64,000 nucleotides of DNA from Methanoculleus oceani (lineage in GTDB: Archaea; Halobacteriota; Methanomicrobia; Methanomicrobiales; Methanoculleaceae): NCBI RefSeq assembly GCF_023702065.1, contig NZ_QFDM01000002.1, forward strand, positions 124,001 to 188,000, given 5' to 3'. The notes under the pieces were generated by a model, which ran no database searches, was not told where the DNA came from, and saw only the letters and a program-made list of their open reading frames with translations. Each line of letters begins with the position of its first letter. Positions within the stretch are counted from its first letter, which is position 1. This document shows positions 1 through 9,142 of the stretch, piece by piece. A program made the position numbers and the translations under genes.

Positions 1-414
1 AGAGACCCCAAGGAAGAGGAGGACCGCACCGGCCTCCTGCCCGGCCGGAACGTTGAAGATCGACGGGGCAAAGTACGCGACCGCGAGGACGACCGGGACC
101 ATCAGTAGAAGAACCGCGGAAAGTCCAAAGAGAGCAGTGTTGAAGGTCCGGTTCGCTGCGGTATAGTCCTCTCTCTGGAGGTCGACGGTAAGAAACCTGG
201 TGACGGCGGTGTTGAGCGACTGGACGACGATCGCCACGTACCCGGTGATCGAAGTCGCGAGGGGAATGAGCCCGTAGGCCGCGACCCCGAGTGTGTCGAT
301 GAAGTACGGGACCAGGAGGACGCCGATGACGATGTTGACCAGGAAGTAGGCAATGTTCGCCGCGAGGTTGCGGGGGAACTGAGCGGCAAAACGCTGGTTG
401 GTTTCGGTCTGCAT
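1..414 (-). CDS. Polysaccharide/oligosaccharide flippase, N-terminal part (runs off window)
   Basis: Translated on the minus strand from the ATG at 414, the first 138 codons are open to the window edge. The N-terminus MQTETNQRFAAQFPRN is followed by a hydrophobic helix (ANIAYFLVNIVIGVLLVPYF), then a segment resembling DTLGVAAYGLIPL and a second long hydrophobic stretch. This matches the start of Wzx-like polysaccharide transport proteins of the MOP superfamily, which flip lipid-linked sugars across the membrane. Only the first three or so membrane segments are visible, so substrate and full length cannot be judged. Confidence 0.75.
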   Translation of the reverse strand, partial: MQTETNQRFAAQFPRNLAANIAYFLVNIVIGVLLVPYFIDTLGVAAYGLIPLATSITGYVAIVVQSLNTAVTRFLTVDLQREDYTAANRTFNTALFGLSAVLLLMVPVVLAVAYFAPSIFNVPAGQEAGAVLLFLGVS

Positions 415-875
415 GGTCTGTCCCCGGGTTGAAGAGCTAACGGACTGGCGGAGAAACGGAGTAACAGTCCTTCAGTGCGTGTTCGTCCGCAACTCCTGCC
501 CACCTTTCCCCTGCAGGATTCCTTCTTTTCCGGAAGGATCCATTCACCGTATTTCCGGCAGCTGGCAGCATCGAACCGGTGAACCTGGCAGACCCTGCCT
601 CAGGCACGGCGAGACCCGGGAACCGGGTGCGACCGGCCGGGGCAGAGAGTGCTGAAAGACTGCCGCCGGCCCTGCTCACGGGAGAGGGGACGGCTATCGG
701 TATGGGCATACCATGCACATACCGGCAGCAGATATAAAACTTCGTTCTGCGGTCCTGCAGGGAAGGCGGCACCCCTGAGAACTAGAGATAGACCGTTATC
801 ACAGCATTCTCAGGGCCGTCCGCCGGCAGACATCCGGGAGGGTTTTCTCCACGGGAAACAAACACTTGTCTCTTA
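415..875. other. Intergenic region with a palindrome and a TATA-like box
   Basis: I find no convincing gene here. A minus-strand TATA-like box (GTTTTATATC) lies at 731-740, and a 14-bp palindrome GGTATGGGCATACC at 699-712 would sit about where transcription starts. If this promoter drives the flippase gene, its leader would be nearly 300 nt long. Confidence 0.35.
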
Positions 876-2831
876 TCAAGTTATCCGGCCGTCAGCCTCC
901 AAAACCGCCCGATGTCCCCGCTCCTTATCTACCTCGTCCCCGAACCGCCACCCCCCATTCAACACCCTCACCTCAAACCGGGCCCCCTCCCCGAAGATCC
1001 CCGTCTCCCTGATAATCATCCCCGTGATCCCGAGAATCCCCGCGACCAGGAACAGCCCGTGGCCGTGCCGCCGCTTATAGGTCTCGCGGAAGATTGCCTC
1101 CTTCTCGCCGTCCGGAATGCCGTTGCCGTCGTCCTCGCAGAGGAGCACCAGGTCCTGCCCGGTTCTCTCGTACGAGAACCGGACCTCCGTCACCTTCCCG
1201 CCGTGGCGGGCGGCGTTGTCGATGAGGTTGTAGAAGACCTTCTTCACCATCGGGTCCGCGTAGACCTCCAGACCCGCAAGATCAACCCGGACCCTGACCC
1301 CTTCCGGGAGGGCGAGCTCCGAGACGCTCTCCCCGATGAGGTCCGCCGGCCTCTGCCAGCCGGGTTCGTTCACCCCCATGTCCTGGTAGTCCCGGCTGAA
1401 CTCGATCTGCTTCTGGATCTCGTCCACGGCGGCCCGGGAACGCGCCAGGCAGGCCTGGACCCCGGGATTCTCGCTGTCTTCCCCGGCGAAGTCGATGTAG
1501 GCGCGTGCGACGGTGACCTGGTTGAGGATGTCGTGGCGCGTGATCCCCGCAAGAAGGTTCAGTTTGGCGTTCGCCTGCCGGAGCGCCTCCTCGGCATGCT
1601 GCCGCTCGGTGATGTCCTCACCGGAACTGAGCGTCCCGCAGACGACGCCGTTTCTGTCCCGGAGCACGGTGGTGTGCCACGCGATGATCCGCTCGCCGCC
1701 GCCGGCGGTGAGGACCGGTGCACTCGCATACTCCGCAGGCCCGATATCCCCCTGCATCAACCCGAGAAAGAGCGCACGATAACGCTCCCGCACCGCCGGG
1801 GGGACGAACCGCTCGACCCAGGGCTCGCCCACGACCGCATCCGCCGGATAGCCGAGGACCTCGGACGCACGACGGTTGATGAGGGCGACGCGCCCGTCCT
1901 TATCGAGGACGACGAAGAGAGCGCCGGCGATATCCAGGTACTGCCCGAGCCGGTCCTTCTCCCGCCGGAGCCGCTCCTCGCTCGCCACGAGACCGGTGAA
2001 GAGCACCGCGTAGGGCTGCCGGATCCCGGTCTCGACGAACGCGATATAGATCAGCCCGAAGGAGAGCACCATCAGGAGGTGGCCGATCATGTTCGAGAGC
2101 CCGTAGACGCTGATATACAGCGTGAAGACGAGTTCGGACGCGATCATCACCATGACCGCCGCGACCAGGTGGCTCGCCACCCGGGGCGAAAAGTGATCCC
2201 GCAGCCGGTAGACGGCGACGGCCCCGAGGGCGAGCATGACCGCTATGGCGTACTCGCTCCAGACCTTGAACGCCGTCAGTCCGACGCCCTCGACGTAGCA
2301 GTCGGGGAAGACCGGGACGACGAAGATCGAGAGGAGGAGGAGCACGGTAACTCCTGAAAACACGGTAAAGACCCAGCGGGGGCCCGGGTTTCTCCGGAGC
2401 ACGAGCGGTGCGGCGAGAAGGGTCCCGGCGAGGAGGTAGCGGGAGGCGATCCAGAGCTGCGTCGGGAGGTTTGCGTCGTAGCCGGCGAAAATCCCCATCC
2501 CGTCGTACGCAAGGGTGTGAACCAGTTCGATGCCGGCCACGAAGAGGAGCCCGGTGCCGGCGACCAGCAGGTACCCGTTCTCCCGCATCGTCCGGGCGTT
2601 CCAGGCCACGATGAAGACCGCTGTTGCTATCGCGATGGCGACGAGTTCGGCGATCGTGTGGAAGAGGAGGTAGTTGTACAGGCCGGTCGCTGCGAGAGCG
2701 GCGAGAAGCACCGTAAAGCCGATCAACGGGCTCCGGACGCCGGGTTCCGTGATGCCCGGCCCCGTGCGATCCTCTGCGCTGCTCCAGATAGCATGGGTGA
2801 TCGGTTCTGCCTGTGGAGGGTCGTTCTGCAT
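876..2831 (-). CDS. Membrane-bound PAS sensor histidine kinase with MASE3-like sensor
   Basis: A 651-aa sensor kinase. Residues about 35-265 are a hydrophobic block of roughly seven membrane helices resembling MASE3, with charged loops and a conserved ELVHTLAYDG stretch. A PAS domain follows (about 290-410). Next comes a DHp-like helix containing ITRHDILNQ with a probable phospho-acceptor His, then a HATPase with N box NLIDNAARHG, G1 box DDGNGIP and G2 box GHGLFLV. The ATG at 2831 was chosen over the GTG at 2936 because the upstream extension is Arg/Pro-rich and unlike the family. No receiver domain is attached and no response regulator is adjacent, so the output is unknown. Confidence 0.88.
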   Translation of the reverse strand: MQNDPPQAEPITHAIWSSAEDRTGPGITEPGVRSPLIGFTVLLAALAATGLYNYLLFHTIAELVAIAIATAVFIVAWNARTMRENGYLLVAGTGLLFVAGIELVHTLAYDGMGIFAGYDANLPTQLWIASRYLLAGTLLAAPLVLRRNPGPRWVFTVFSGVTVLLLLSIFVVPVFPDCYVEGVGLTAFKVWSEYAIAVMLALGAVAVYRLRDHFSPRVASHLVAAVMVMIASELVFTLYISVYGLSNMIGHLLMVLSFGLIYIAFVETGIRQPYAVLFTGLVASEERLRREKDRLGQYLDIAGALFVVLDKDGRVALINRRASEVLGYPADAVVGEPWVERFVPPAVRERYRALFLGLMQGDIGPAEYASAPVLTAGGGERIIAWHTTVLRDRNGVVCGTLSSGEDITERQHAEEALRQANAKLNLLAGITRHDILNQVTVARAYIDFAGEDSENPGVQACLARSRAAVDEIQKQIEFSRDYQDMGVNEPGWQRPADLIGESVSELALPEGVRVRVDLAGLEVYADPMVKKVFYNLIDNAARHGGKVTEVRFSYERTGQDLVLLCEDDGNGIPDGEKEAIFRETYKRRHGHGLFLVAGILGITGMIIRETGIFGEGARFEVRVLNGGWRFGDEVDKERGHRAVLEADGRIT

Positions 2832-2945
2832 GGTTCGGGGTCCGGTTCTTTCGAATACACGACGGGGAGCGCCGGGCCGCTTCCGGTACCTCTTCCGGGA
2901 CTCAACACCGCCGCACGGCCCGGTTCGCCGGCCCACTTTTATTCG

Positions 2946-2957
2946 CCGTATATTATA
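2946..2957 (-). promoter_or_regulatory. TATA-like promoter of the MASE3-type kinase
   Basis: An AT-rich run reading AGATATAATATA on the minus strand lies about 115 nt upstream of the chosen kinase start. It stands out sharply from the GC-rich surroundings and is a plausible archaeal TATA box. The predicted transcript would have a leader of roughly 90 nt. Confidence 0.35.
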
Positions 2958-3077
2958 TCTCTGACAACATAAATTTACCGGACAGAAAAAACCGTTTATA
3001 GTGCATTATTCAGATAAAAGAGAGCAATAAAGGGATATTAAGAGGGAATGGTTCGATCGGGATCGTGCCGAAACGAT

Positions 3078-5969
3078 CTACACCAGTTCGTTCCTCCGCA
3101 GGAACTCCCGGATGTCACGGGATTCGACCCAACCCTCGTCAAGCTGTTTGACGATCGCGTTGATCCGCTCTACCTGCTCCCGGATCTTCTCCGACGTCTG
3201 CGCGTCGTCGGCCAGGTCGGCCATGCCGAGGATCACCTGCAGGGGCAGGCGGATGTGATCCGCGAGGATTGCAAACTGCTCGATGTTCTGCTCGATCTGG
3301 TAGAAGGCCTGCAGCCGCATATCTTCGTAGTGCTTCCGGTCCGAGACGTCCCGGCCGACGATCTGGACGCCCACCACGCGGCCGCCCTCCGTGATCGGGG
3401 ATTCGTTCATCTCGACGGCGGCGGCCGTCCCGTCCTTCCGGCGGAGCTCCACCACCAGCCCCTCGACAGGCTCCCCCCGGGCAATCCGGGCCCTGGCCTC
3501 CTGCCATTCTGGACGGGTGCTGTCGAGGACGTAGTCACTGCACCGTTCGCCGATCATCTCTTCCGGGGTATACCCGAGGATCCTCTCGACGGCCGGGGAG
3601 ATGTAGGTGATCCCCCGGTCGTAGTAGCAGGTGTAGAGCATATCGAAACTCCGCTGCGCGATCTCGCGGAACCGCTCCTCGCTCTCCGCGAGGGCGTTCT
3701 GCATCTTCCGCCAGTCGGTGATATCCTCCACCATCGCGATGACGAGCCCTCTCTCCCCGGAGTCGCGGAGCAGGGACGTGGTCAGCCGCCCCCAGAGGAT
3801 CCTGCCGTCCTTCGTTACGTAGCGCTTCTCCCGGCGGGTGCTCTCCCCCAGGGCCACCCTCCGGTGGAGAGCCCCGGCCTCCTCCCGATCAGGCGGATAG
3901 ATCAGGTCCCGGGACTGCATGCCAGACAGTTCGTCCTCGTCGTAGCCGAACATACGCACGAACGCCGGGTTGGCTCCCATGATCCTCCCCTCCGGGTCGA
4001 TGAGCGCGATCCCGGTCCCTGCCTGCTCGAAGATTCCCCGGAACCTCTCCTCACTCTCCCGGAGGGCGAGTTCCGCCTTCTTCTGCTCGGTGATATCCTG
4101 TCCCGTGACGGCCAGCCGCCCGGCCTGCGGCCGGTAGATCTGCAGGTCGTACCACCGCCCTGTCCTGGGCTCCTGCAGCCGCCGCTGCATTGGAACACCG
4201 GTCTCTGCGACCTCCCCGTAGAGGACGCGGGCTCCCTTCGTGATCGCCGGGAAGATATCGAAGAGCCGTTGCCCGACCAGTTCCTCCCGGCTGCGGCCGA
4301 AGACGTCCGCTGCTTTCTCGTTCAACTCGACGATAAGGTAGTCGACGGGATTCCCATCGCCGTCCCGGACAACCTCGTAGAGGGTGTAACTCTCGAGCAT
4401 CTGTTCGAAGAGATGGCGGTACTTCTCCTCGCTCTTCCCGAGTGCTTCGGTCGCCCGCATCCGCTCGACGATCCGGCCGAGCCTCCCGGCAACGGCATCG
4501 ATCAGGCGGCGCTCATCGGTCATGAACGGCGCATCGCCATCAGCGGGCAGCCCGTGACGATAGCAGACCTCCACCTTCCCGGTGATGCGGCCATGGACAG
4601 TGATCGGGCTCTCCTGCCTCAAGGGAGTTTCGAAGAACCCGGGCGACCGGTATTCCCGGCCGTCGACCGTGATCCGGGCGGCAGCATCTTCCGGGTGGAG
4701 CCAGCCGCCGGGGAGGATGGAGGCAACCTCCTGCAGGACCTCCTCGACCGATATCCCCGGCCGTTCGACGATGCCGCTTACGGCATAGAGCGTCGCAAGT
4801 TCCCTCACCCGGGTATCCAGAGCGACCTGCTGCTTCTGGAGCAGCTCTTCCGCCCTGCGCCGGTCCGTGACGTTCTCTGCAATGGCAACAAGCCGATCGT
4901 ACTGTGGCCGGTATGCTTTCAGTTCGTAGCAGGCGCCGGTCGCCGGACTTGAGACATCGCGATGCACCGGCGTCCCGGTTCTCGCCACCCGGTAGAGGAG
5001 GTCGAGCGCTGCAGGGGTGATCGACGGAACGGCCGTGACGAGGTCTTCTCCGACAACCTCTTCCCGGCGGCGCCCGAGGCTTTCGGCGGCCTTGCGGTTG
5101 ATCCGGACGACCCGGAAGCCGGCGGGGTCCCCGGAGCCGTCGCGGAGTATCTCAAGGAGAAGCCCGGCGTCCGGCATCTGGTCAAAGAGGAGGCGGTACT
5201 GCCGCTCGTGAGTTGCGGTCTCTGTGCGTCCCGGCGCGATGGCCGCCCCGAGCATCGCGGCGACAACGCGGACGAGATCGCGCTCCTGCGGCAGGAAGGG
5301 GTCTTCTGTCCCCCGAGGGTTCTCCCGGTTCCCTACGGCTTCCTTCGGAACCCTCCGGCACTCGACCACGAGGTGCCCGGCCGGGATCCCGGCGACGATC
5401 TTTCCGGGCCCCGGAGCAGCGGTTCCGGGCACGACCCGCGCCGATACCTCCCCCGGGTTCCGAAACCCGCGGGGCAGGAGGTCGACCGTCTCCCGGAAGA
5501 CCTTTTCGGGATCAGCACCGTATCTCTCGATCGCCCGGGCGATTGCGGAGAGGGTCGCGAGTTCCCTCACCTGCCCGCAGGGTTCGTCCAGGCCGGTGAC
5601 GTCGAGGCTGACACCGGCCCAGAGGACGACCCGGCCTCCAGCGTCCCTGACCGGGACACCGCTGCTCGCGACGGTGCGGTAATCCCCTTCGGCACCCCGG
5701 ATGCGGTAACTGCACCTCCACGGTGTGCCGGCGGCGGCACAGCGCTCCCATAGGGCAAGCACAGCATCAGCCTCCTCCGGGTGGAGGGAGCGCGCCCACC
5801 CGGAGTCCCGGAACTCTTCGAGCGTCGTCCCCAGAAGGTCGAGATACGGGTCCGGGAGGTAAGGTGCCACACCGTCGGACCGGCAGATCCAGATACTGCA
5901 GGAAACCGTCTCGTCGGCGATTCGGTCGGGATTGTCCGGGGGGATCGTGGTAAAGTCTGGCGGAGGCAT
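3078..5969 (-). CDS. Multi-PAS/GAF signalling protein lacking an ATPase domain
   Basis: A 963-aa soluble protein built as PAS, GAF-like, PAS, GAF-like, PAS, PAS, PAS, with typical junctions such as VTDRRRAEELL and DITEQKKAELAL. It ends in a short helical module containing ADHIRLPLQV (His at about residue 905) that looks like a DHp helix pair. No N, G1 or G2 box follows, so the catalytic half of a histidine kinase is absent. The ATG at 5969 is supported by GGAGGA nine bases upstream; the longer ORF from 6182 is not. The last ~230 residues closely resemble those of the protein at 15519-17261, so this is a family design rather than a truncation. It may sense a ligand or redox state and pass it to a partner kinase; that is inference. 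Confidence 0.85.
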   Translation of the reverse strand: MPPPDFTTIPPDNPDRIADETVSCSIWICRSDGVAPYLPDPYLDLLGTTLEEFRDSGWARSLHPEEADAVLALWERCAAAGTPWRCSYRIRGAEGDYRTVASSGVPVRDAGGRVVLWAGVSLDVTGLDEPCGQVRELATLSAIARAIERYGADPEKVFRETVDLLPRGFRNPGEVSARVVPGTAAPGPGKIVAGIPAGHLVVECRRVPKEAVGNRENPRGTEDPFLPQERDLVRVVAAMLGAAIAPGRTETATHERQYRLLFDQMPDAGLLLEILRDGSGDPAGFRVVRINRKAAESLGRRREEVVGEDLVTAVPSITPAALDLLYRVARTGTPVHRDVSSPATGACYELKAYRPQYDRLVAIAENVTDRRRAEELLQKQQVALDTRVRELATLYAVSGIVERPGISVEEVLQEVASILPGGWLHPEDAAARITVDGREYRSPGFFETPLRQESPITVHGRITGKVEVCYRHGLPADGDAPFMTDERRLIDAVAGRLGRIVERMRATEALGKSEEKYRHLFEQMLESYTLYEVVRDGDGNPVDYLIVELNEKAADVFGRSREELVGQRLFDIFPAITKGARVLYGEVAETGVPMQRRLQEPRTGRWYDLQIYRPQAGRLAVTGQDITEQKKAELALRESEERFRGIFEQAGTGIALIDPEGRIMGANPAFVRMFGYDEDELSGMQSRDLIYPPDREEAGALHRRVALGESTRREKRYVTKDGRILWGRLTTSLLRDSGERGLVIAMVEDITDWRKMQNALAESEERFREIAQRSFDMLYTCYYDRGITYISPAVERILGYTPEEMIGERCSDYVLDSTRPEWQEARARIARGEPVEGLVVELRRKDGTAAAVEMNESPITEGGRVVGVQIVGRDVSDRKHYEDMRLQAFYQIEQNIEQFAILADHIRLPLQVILGMADLADDAQTSEKIREQVERINAIVKQLDEGWVESRDIREFLRRNELV

Positions 5970-6161
5970 CGTCAAGGTCCTCCAGAGGGGCAGGGGGGTG
6001 TCGGGTATGCCGGCTGGCCGGCACCCGGGCATGATGTGGAAAGGGTAATCTTTTCGATCATTTGGGGCGATCTCTTCATAACATTTCTGCTCGGTGAAAG
6101 GGTGACTCCCTGGTCGGATTGATCGCGTCTGAGGTGGGCCCGGGGGTGCGCCCGGACCATC

Positions 6162-6168
6162 CTTTAAG
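6162..6168 (+). promoter_or_regulatory. TATA-like box before the Zn/Cd P-ATPase leader ORF
   Basis: CTTTAAG lies about 29 nt upstream of the ATG at 6194, the spacing expected for a leaderless archaeal transcript beginning at or near that ATG. Confidence 0.35.
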
Positions 6169-6193
6169 TGGGACGTAGCCAAGATCGAATACC

Positions 6194-6241
6194 ATGATGG
6201 AGACCTGCGCCCGAAAGACTCCGGCCGGAGGCGAACCGTGA
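6194..6241 (+). CDS. Possible 15-aa leader peptide of the metal ATPase gene
   Basis: A short ORF reads MMETCARKTPAGGEP and stops at TGA 6239-6241, overlapping the GTG start of the ATPase gene (GTGA at 6238-6241). A TATA-like box sits at leaderless distance upstream. Its 3' end carries the GGCCGGAGG Shine-Dalgarno of the ATPase. The arrangement would couple translation of the two reading frames; the single Cys could be relevant to metal sensing. There is no homology evidence, so it may be chance. Confidence 0.25.
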   Translation: MMETCARKTPAGGEP

Positions 6242-8172
6242 CGGAGCATGAGGAGTGCCCGTCCTGCCCCCGCTGCCGGGCCGGGATCTGCGAGATTCAC
6301 AGGCCGGTCGTCGGCCGCCGGGAGGTCGCGGTCTTTCTGGTCGCGGGCGTCCTCCTCCTCGCGGGGGTACTCGCCGGATACTTCACCCCGTACCCCCTCG
6401 CCGGAACGGCCCTGCTGCTCGCCGCCGCGTTCATATCCGGTTACGGAGTCCTGAAGGCCGGGTTCCTCGCCCTCATCCGGCTCCGGTTCAGCATCGCCGT
6501 GCTCATATCCATCGCGGCGGCGGGCGCGTTCCTGACCGGGAACCCCGCAGAGGGGGCTACCGTGCTCTACCTCTACGCCATCGCCGAGTTCCTGGAGGAG
6601 TACGCCGCCGGGAGGGCGGAGCGCTCCATAGCGTCGCTTCTCGATATCGCGCCGCAGACGGCCCGGGTCCGGCGGGACGGCGGGGAGGTGACCGTCCCGG
6701 TCGAAGACGTCGGCGTCGGGGAGACCGTGATCGCGAGACCGGGCGACACCGTCCCGCTCGACGGCATCGTCACTGCCGGCGCATCTTCGGTCGATCAGGC
6801 GGCGATCACGGGAGAGAGTGTCCCGGTGGCAAAGGGTGTCGGGGACGGCGTCTACGCCGGGACCCGGAACATGGAGGGCTACCTCGAGGTCCGGGTGACG
6901 AAGCCCGAAGAGGAGAGCACCATAGCCCGGGTGGTGGCGCTGGTCGCGGAGGCCCAGGCCCACACTTCCCCCACCGAGGCGTTCATCGAGCGGTTCTCGC
7001 GCTACTACACGCCGGCGGTCATCCTCGTCGCCGCCCTCCTCATCGTGGTCCCGCCGCTCGCCTTCGGCGTCCCGTTCCTCGAGGCGTTCTACCGGGCGCT
7101 GATCCTGCTCGTCATCGCCTGCCCCTGTGCGCTCGCCATCTCCACCCCGGTCTCGATGGTCTCGGGTATCACGACCGCGGCGCATAACGGCGTGCTCATC
7201 AAGGGCCGGGACTCCCTTGAGGCCGTGGGGCTTGCCCGGGTCGTCGTCTTCGACAAGACCGGGACGCTCACGGCCGGAAGGCTCGAGGTGGATGACGTGA
7301 TCTCCTTCGGGGTGCCGGAGGCGGAGGTGCTGGCCGTCGCCGCATCGCTCGATTCCCGTTCCGGCCACCCGATCGCGGAGGCGATCCGGCTGCGGGCGGA
7401 GGCGGAGGGGACCGTCCTCCAGGATGTGGAGGAGTTCGCCTCGATCACCGGCAGGGGTGTCCGGGGGAAGATCGACGGTGCGACCTATCTCCTCGGGAAC
7501 GCCGCGCTCTTCCCGGAACTCCCCGGCGGAGCATGGTGGGTGGAGTACGACCGTCTTCTCCGGGAGGGAAAAACCGTCGTCCTCGCCGGCACCGATTCAG
7601 CGGTCATCGGGCTGGTTGCCCTCTCCGACGTCATCAGGGGGGATGTCCCGGAGACGGTTGCCGACCTTCGGTCGCGGGGTATCAGGACGGTGATGCTCAC
7701 CGGGGACAACGAGCGCGTCGGAGAGGCGGTGGCCCGCCGCATCGGGATCGACGAGTGCCACGCCGGCCTCCTCCCGGAGGAGAAGGTGGCGATGGTCGAG
7801 CGGCTGATGGACCGCTACGGGCTCGTGGTGATGGTCGGCGACGGCGTGAACGACGCGCCGGCGCTGGCCCGGGCGAACGTCGGGGTCGCGATGGGGGCCA
7901 TCGGGTCGGACGTCGCGATCGAGGCTGCCGATATCGTCGTGATGGAGGACGACATCTCCCGGGTCGCCTACCTCGTCGCCCTCTCGGAGAAGACGGTCTC
8001 GGTCGTCCGGCAGAACGTCGTCGCGGCCATCATCGTGAAACTCGGCATTGCGGGGCTTGCCGTCCTCGGCCTGGTCTCCCTCTGGATGGCGGTGGCGTTC
8101 GGGGATATGGGACTCTCGCTTGCGGTCATCGCAAACGCCCTCAGGATAGGCCGGCCGGATGCCGGCAGTTAA
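6238..8172 (+). CDS. Zn/Cd/Pb-type P1B ATPase (heavy-metal exporter)
   Basis: A 644-aa P-type ATPase that should pump soft divalent cations out across the membrane. Landmarks: TGES actuator loop at 191-194, CPC metal-site motif at 295-297, phosphorylation motif DKTGT at 339, an SGHPIAEA HP dipeptide and GDGVND at 534-539. Lys and Asp in the last two helices (IVKLGIAG and VAFGDMGLS) match the P1B-2 (ZntA/CadA) subgroup. There is no N-terminal HMA domain; instead a short Cys cluster, CPSCPRCRAGICEIH, could bind metal. The GTG start at 6238 has GGCCGGAGG just upstream and overlaps the stop of a tiny ORF. The metal is inferred from subgroup motifs only. Confidence 0.93.
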   Translation: MTEHEECPSCPRCRAGICEIHRPVVGRREVAVFLVAGVLLLAGVLAGYFTPYPLAGTALLLAAAFISGYGVLKAGFLALIRLRFSIAVLISIAAAGAFLTGNPAEGATVLYLYAIAEFLEEYAAGRAERSIASLLDIAPQTARVRRDGGEVTVPVEDVGVGETVIARPGDTVPLDGIVTAGASSVDQAAITGESVPVAKGVGDGVYAGTRNMEGYLEVRVTKPEEESTIARVVALVAEAQAHTSPTEAFIERFSRYYTPAVILVAALLIVVPPLAFGVPFLEAFYRALILLVIACPCALAISTPVSMVSGITTAAHNGVLIKGRDSLEAVGLARVVVFDKTGTLTAGRLEVDDVISFGVPEAEVLAVAASLDSRSGHPIAEAIRLRAEAEGTVLQDVEEFASITGRGVRGKIDGATYLLGNAALFPELPGGAWWVEYDRLLREGKTVVLAGTDSAVIGLVALSDVIRGDVPETVADLRSRGIRTVMLTGDNERVGEAVARRIGIDECHAGLLPEEKVAMVERLMDRYGLVVMVGDGVNDAPALARANVGVAMGAIGSDVAIEAADIVVMEDDISRVAYLVALSEKTVSVVRQNVVAAIIVKLGIAGLAVLGLVSLWMAVAFGDMGLSLAVIANALRIGRPDAGS

Positions 8173-8202
8173 GAAGCCTGGCAAAAAAAGAGAAGAAAAC
8201 TC

Positions 8203-9066
8203 TCATTCAAAGAGAACGGTCTTCTCCGGCGTCCACGCCGGGTCGATGAACGAGAGGATCTTCGTTGCGGAGTCAGCGGCGTTCCGGGTCTCCTTCACCA
8301 GGTCGGGCGGGACGTAAGCGGCACTCCCGGCAGGAACCAGTACAGCGTCCCCGTCGGGCGTGGTTACCTCGATCTCACCCTCGATCACGTAAATCAGGTC
8401 GGACGAGCCGCGGATTCCGTCGTACCCGAGGTACCCGCCCGGCAGGAGCTCCGCATACGCGAGACTGTAGTCGATCGGGATCTCCGTCTCGTTCATCAGC
8501 ACCGGATTTATAAGGGTATAGACCGCCACGCCGGACTCAAGGTCCCACTCGATCCCTTTCCGTGGATCGGCGACGACGATCGGCGCGGCATCCGTCATCA
8601 CGCTGACCACGTCAAGCCCGTCCCCCGAGATCTCGATTGCGGCTGCAAACGGCGGCTGGATCACGGTGAGGTAGCGGAGATCGGTATCCCCGACCGAGGC
8701 TATCGACTGCAGCACCCCTTCCGGCAGGAGGACGGTCTCCCCTCCGCAGGCGGTCACCGTCTCGCTGTCGCAACGGATCTCCGCCGCTCCTCCGAGCACG
8801 TAAACGAGCTCCGTCGTCCCGATCAACCGGTGCGGGGACGTCGCGCTACCCGGCGGGATGACGACGTAACCCATGCTGTAGTTCGTCCGGATCTGCGGGG
8901 TCTCCTCGCCGACGAGCCCGGCATACGTCGCCCGGCCGTCGAATATGGGGACCGGGTCCGCCGGGGCGATCAGTACGACACCCCCCTCTGCCGGAGACTC
9001 GCTCGCGGTGAGGCATCCGGCGGAGAGGAGCATGCAGGTGAAGAGAAGAGGAACAATCCTGTGCAT
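8203..9066 (-). CDS. Secreted bicupin lipoprotein
   Basis: A 287-aa protein with a lipoprotein-type signal peptide (MHRIVPLLFTCMLLSAGC, lipobox LSAGC). Two repeated beta-rich halves follow, each carrying a cupin-like core: GSATSPHR...ELVYVLGGAAEI in the first and PGGYLGYDG...DLIYVIEGEIEV in the second. The metal-binding His set of classical cupins is poorly preserved, so it may bind ligands rather than catalyse. A TATA-like GGATTTATTCC at 9088-9098 lies at leaderless distance. It is convergent with the P-ATPase gene. The function is unknown; an envelope role in binding small molecules or metal is a guess. Confidence 0.8.
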   Translation of the reverse strand: MHRIVPLLFTCMLLSAGCLTASESPAEGGVVLIAPADPVPIFDGRATYAGLVGEETPQIRTNYSMGYVVIPPGSATSPHRLIGTTELVYVLGGAAEIRCDSETVTACGGETVLLPEGVLQSIASVGDTDLRYLTVIQPPFAAAIEISGDGLDVVSVMTDAAPIVVADPRKGIEWDLESGVAVYTLINPVLMNETEIPIDYSLAYAELLPGGYLGYDGIRGSSDLIYVIEGEIEVTTPDGDAVLVPAGSAAYVPPDLVKETRNAADSATKILSFIDPAWTPEKTVLFE

Positions 9067-9142
9067 GGCTATTGATCTCTGCGACGGGAGGAATAAATCC
9101 GATCATCTGCGTCTGATATGCGCCTGGAACGATCCCGGCACC

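Noticed and set aside
912-4952. Long plus-strand frames (481 and 634 codons) opposite the sensor proteins
   Set aside because: Pro/Asp/Arg-rich shadows of PAS protein genes; no start signals or recognisable domains.
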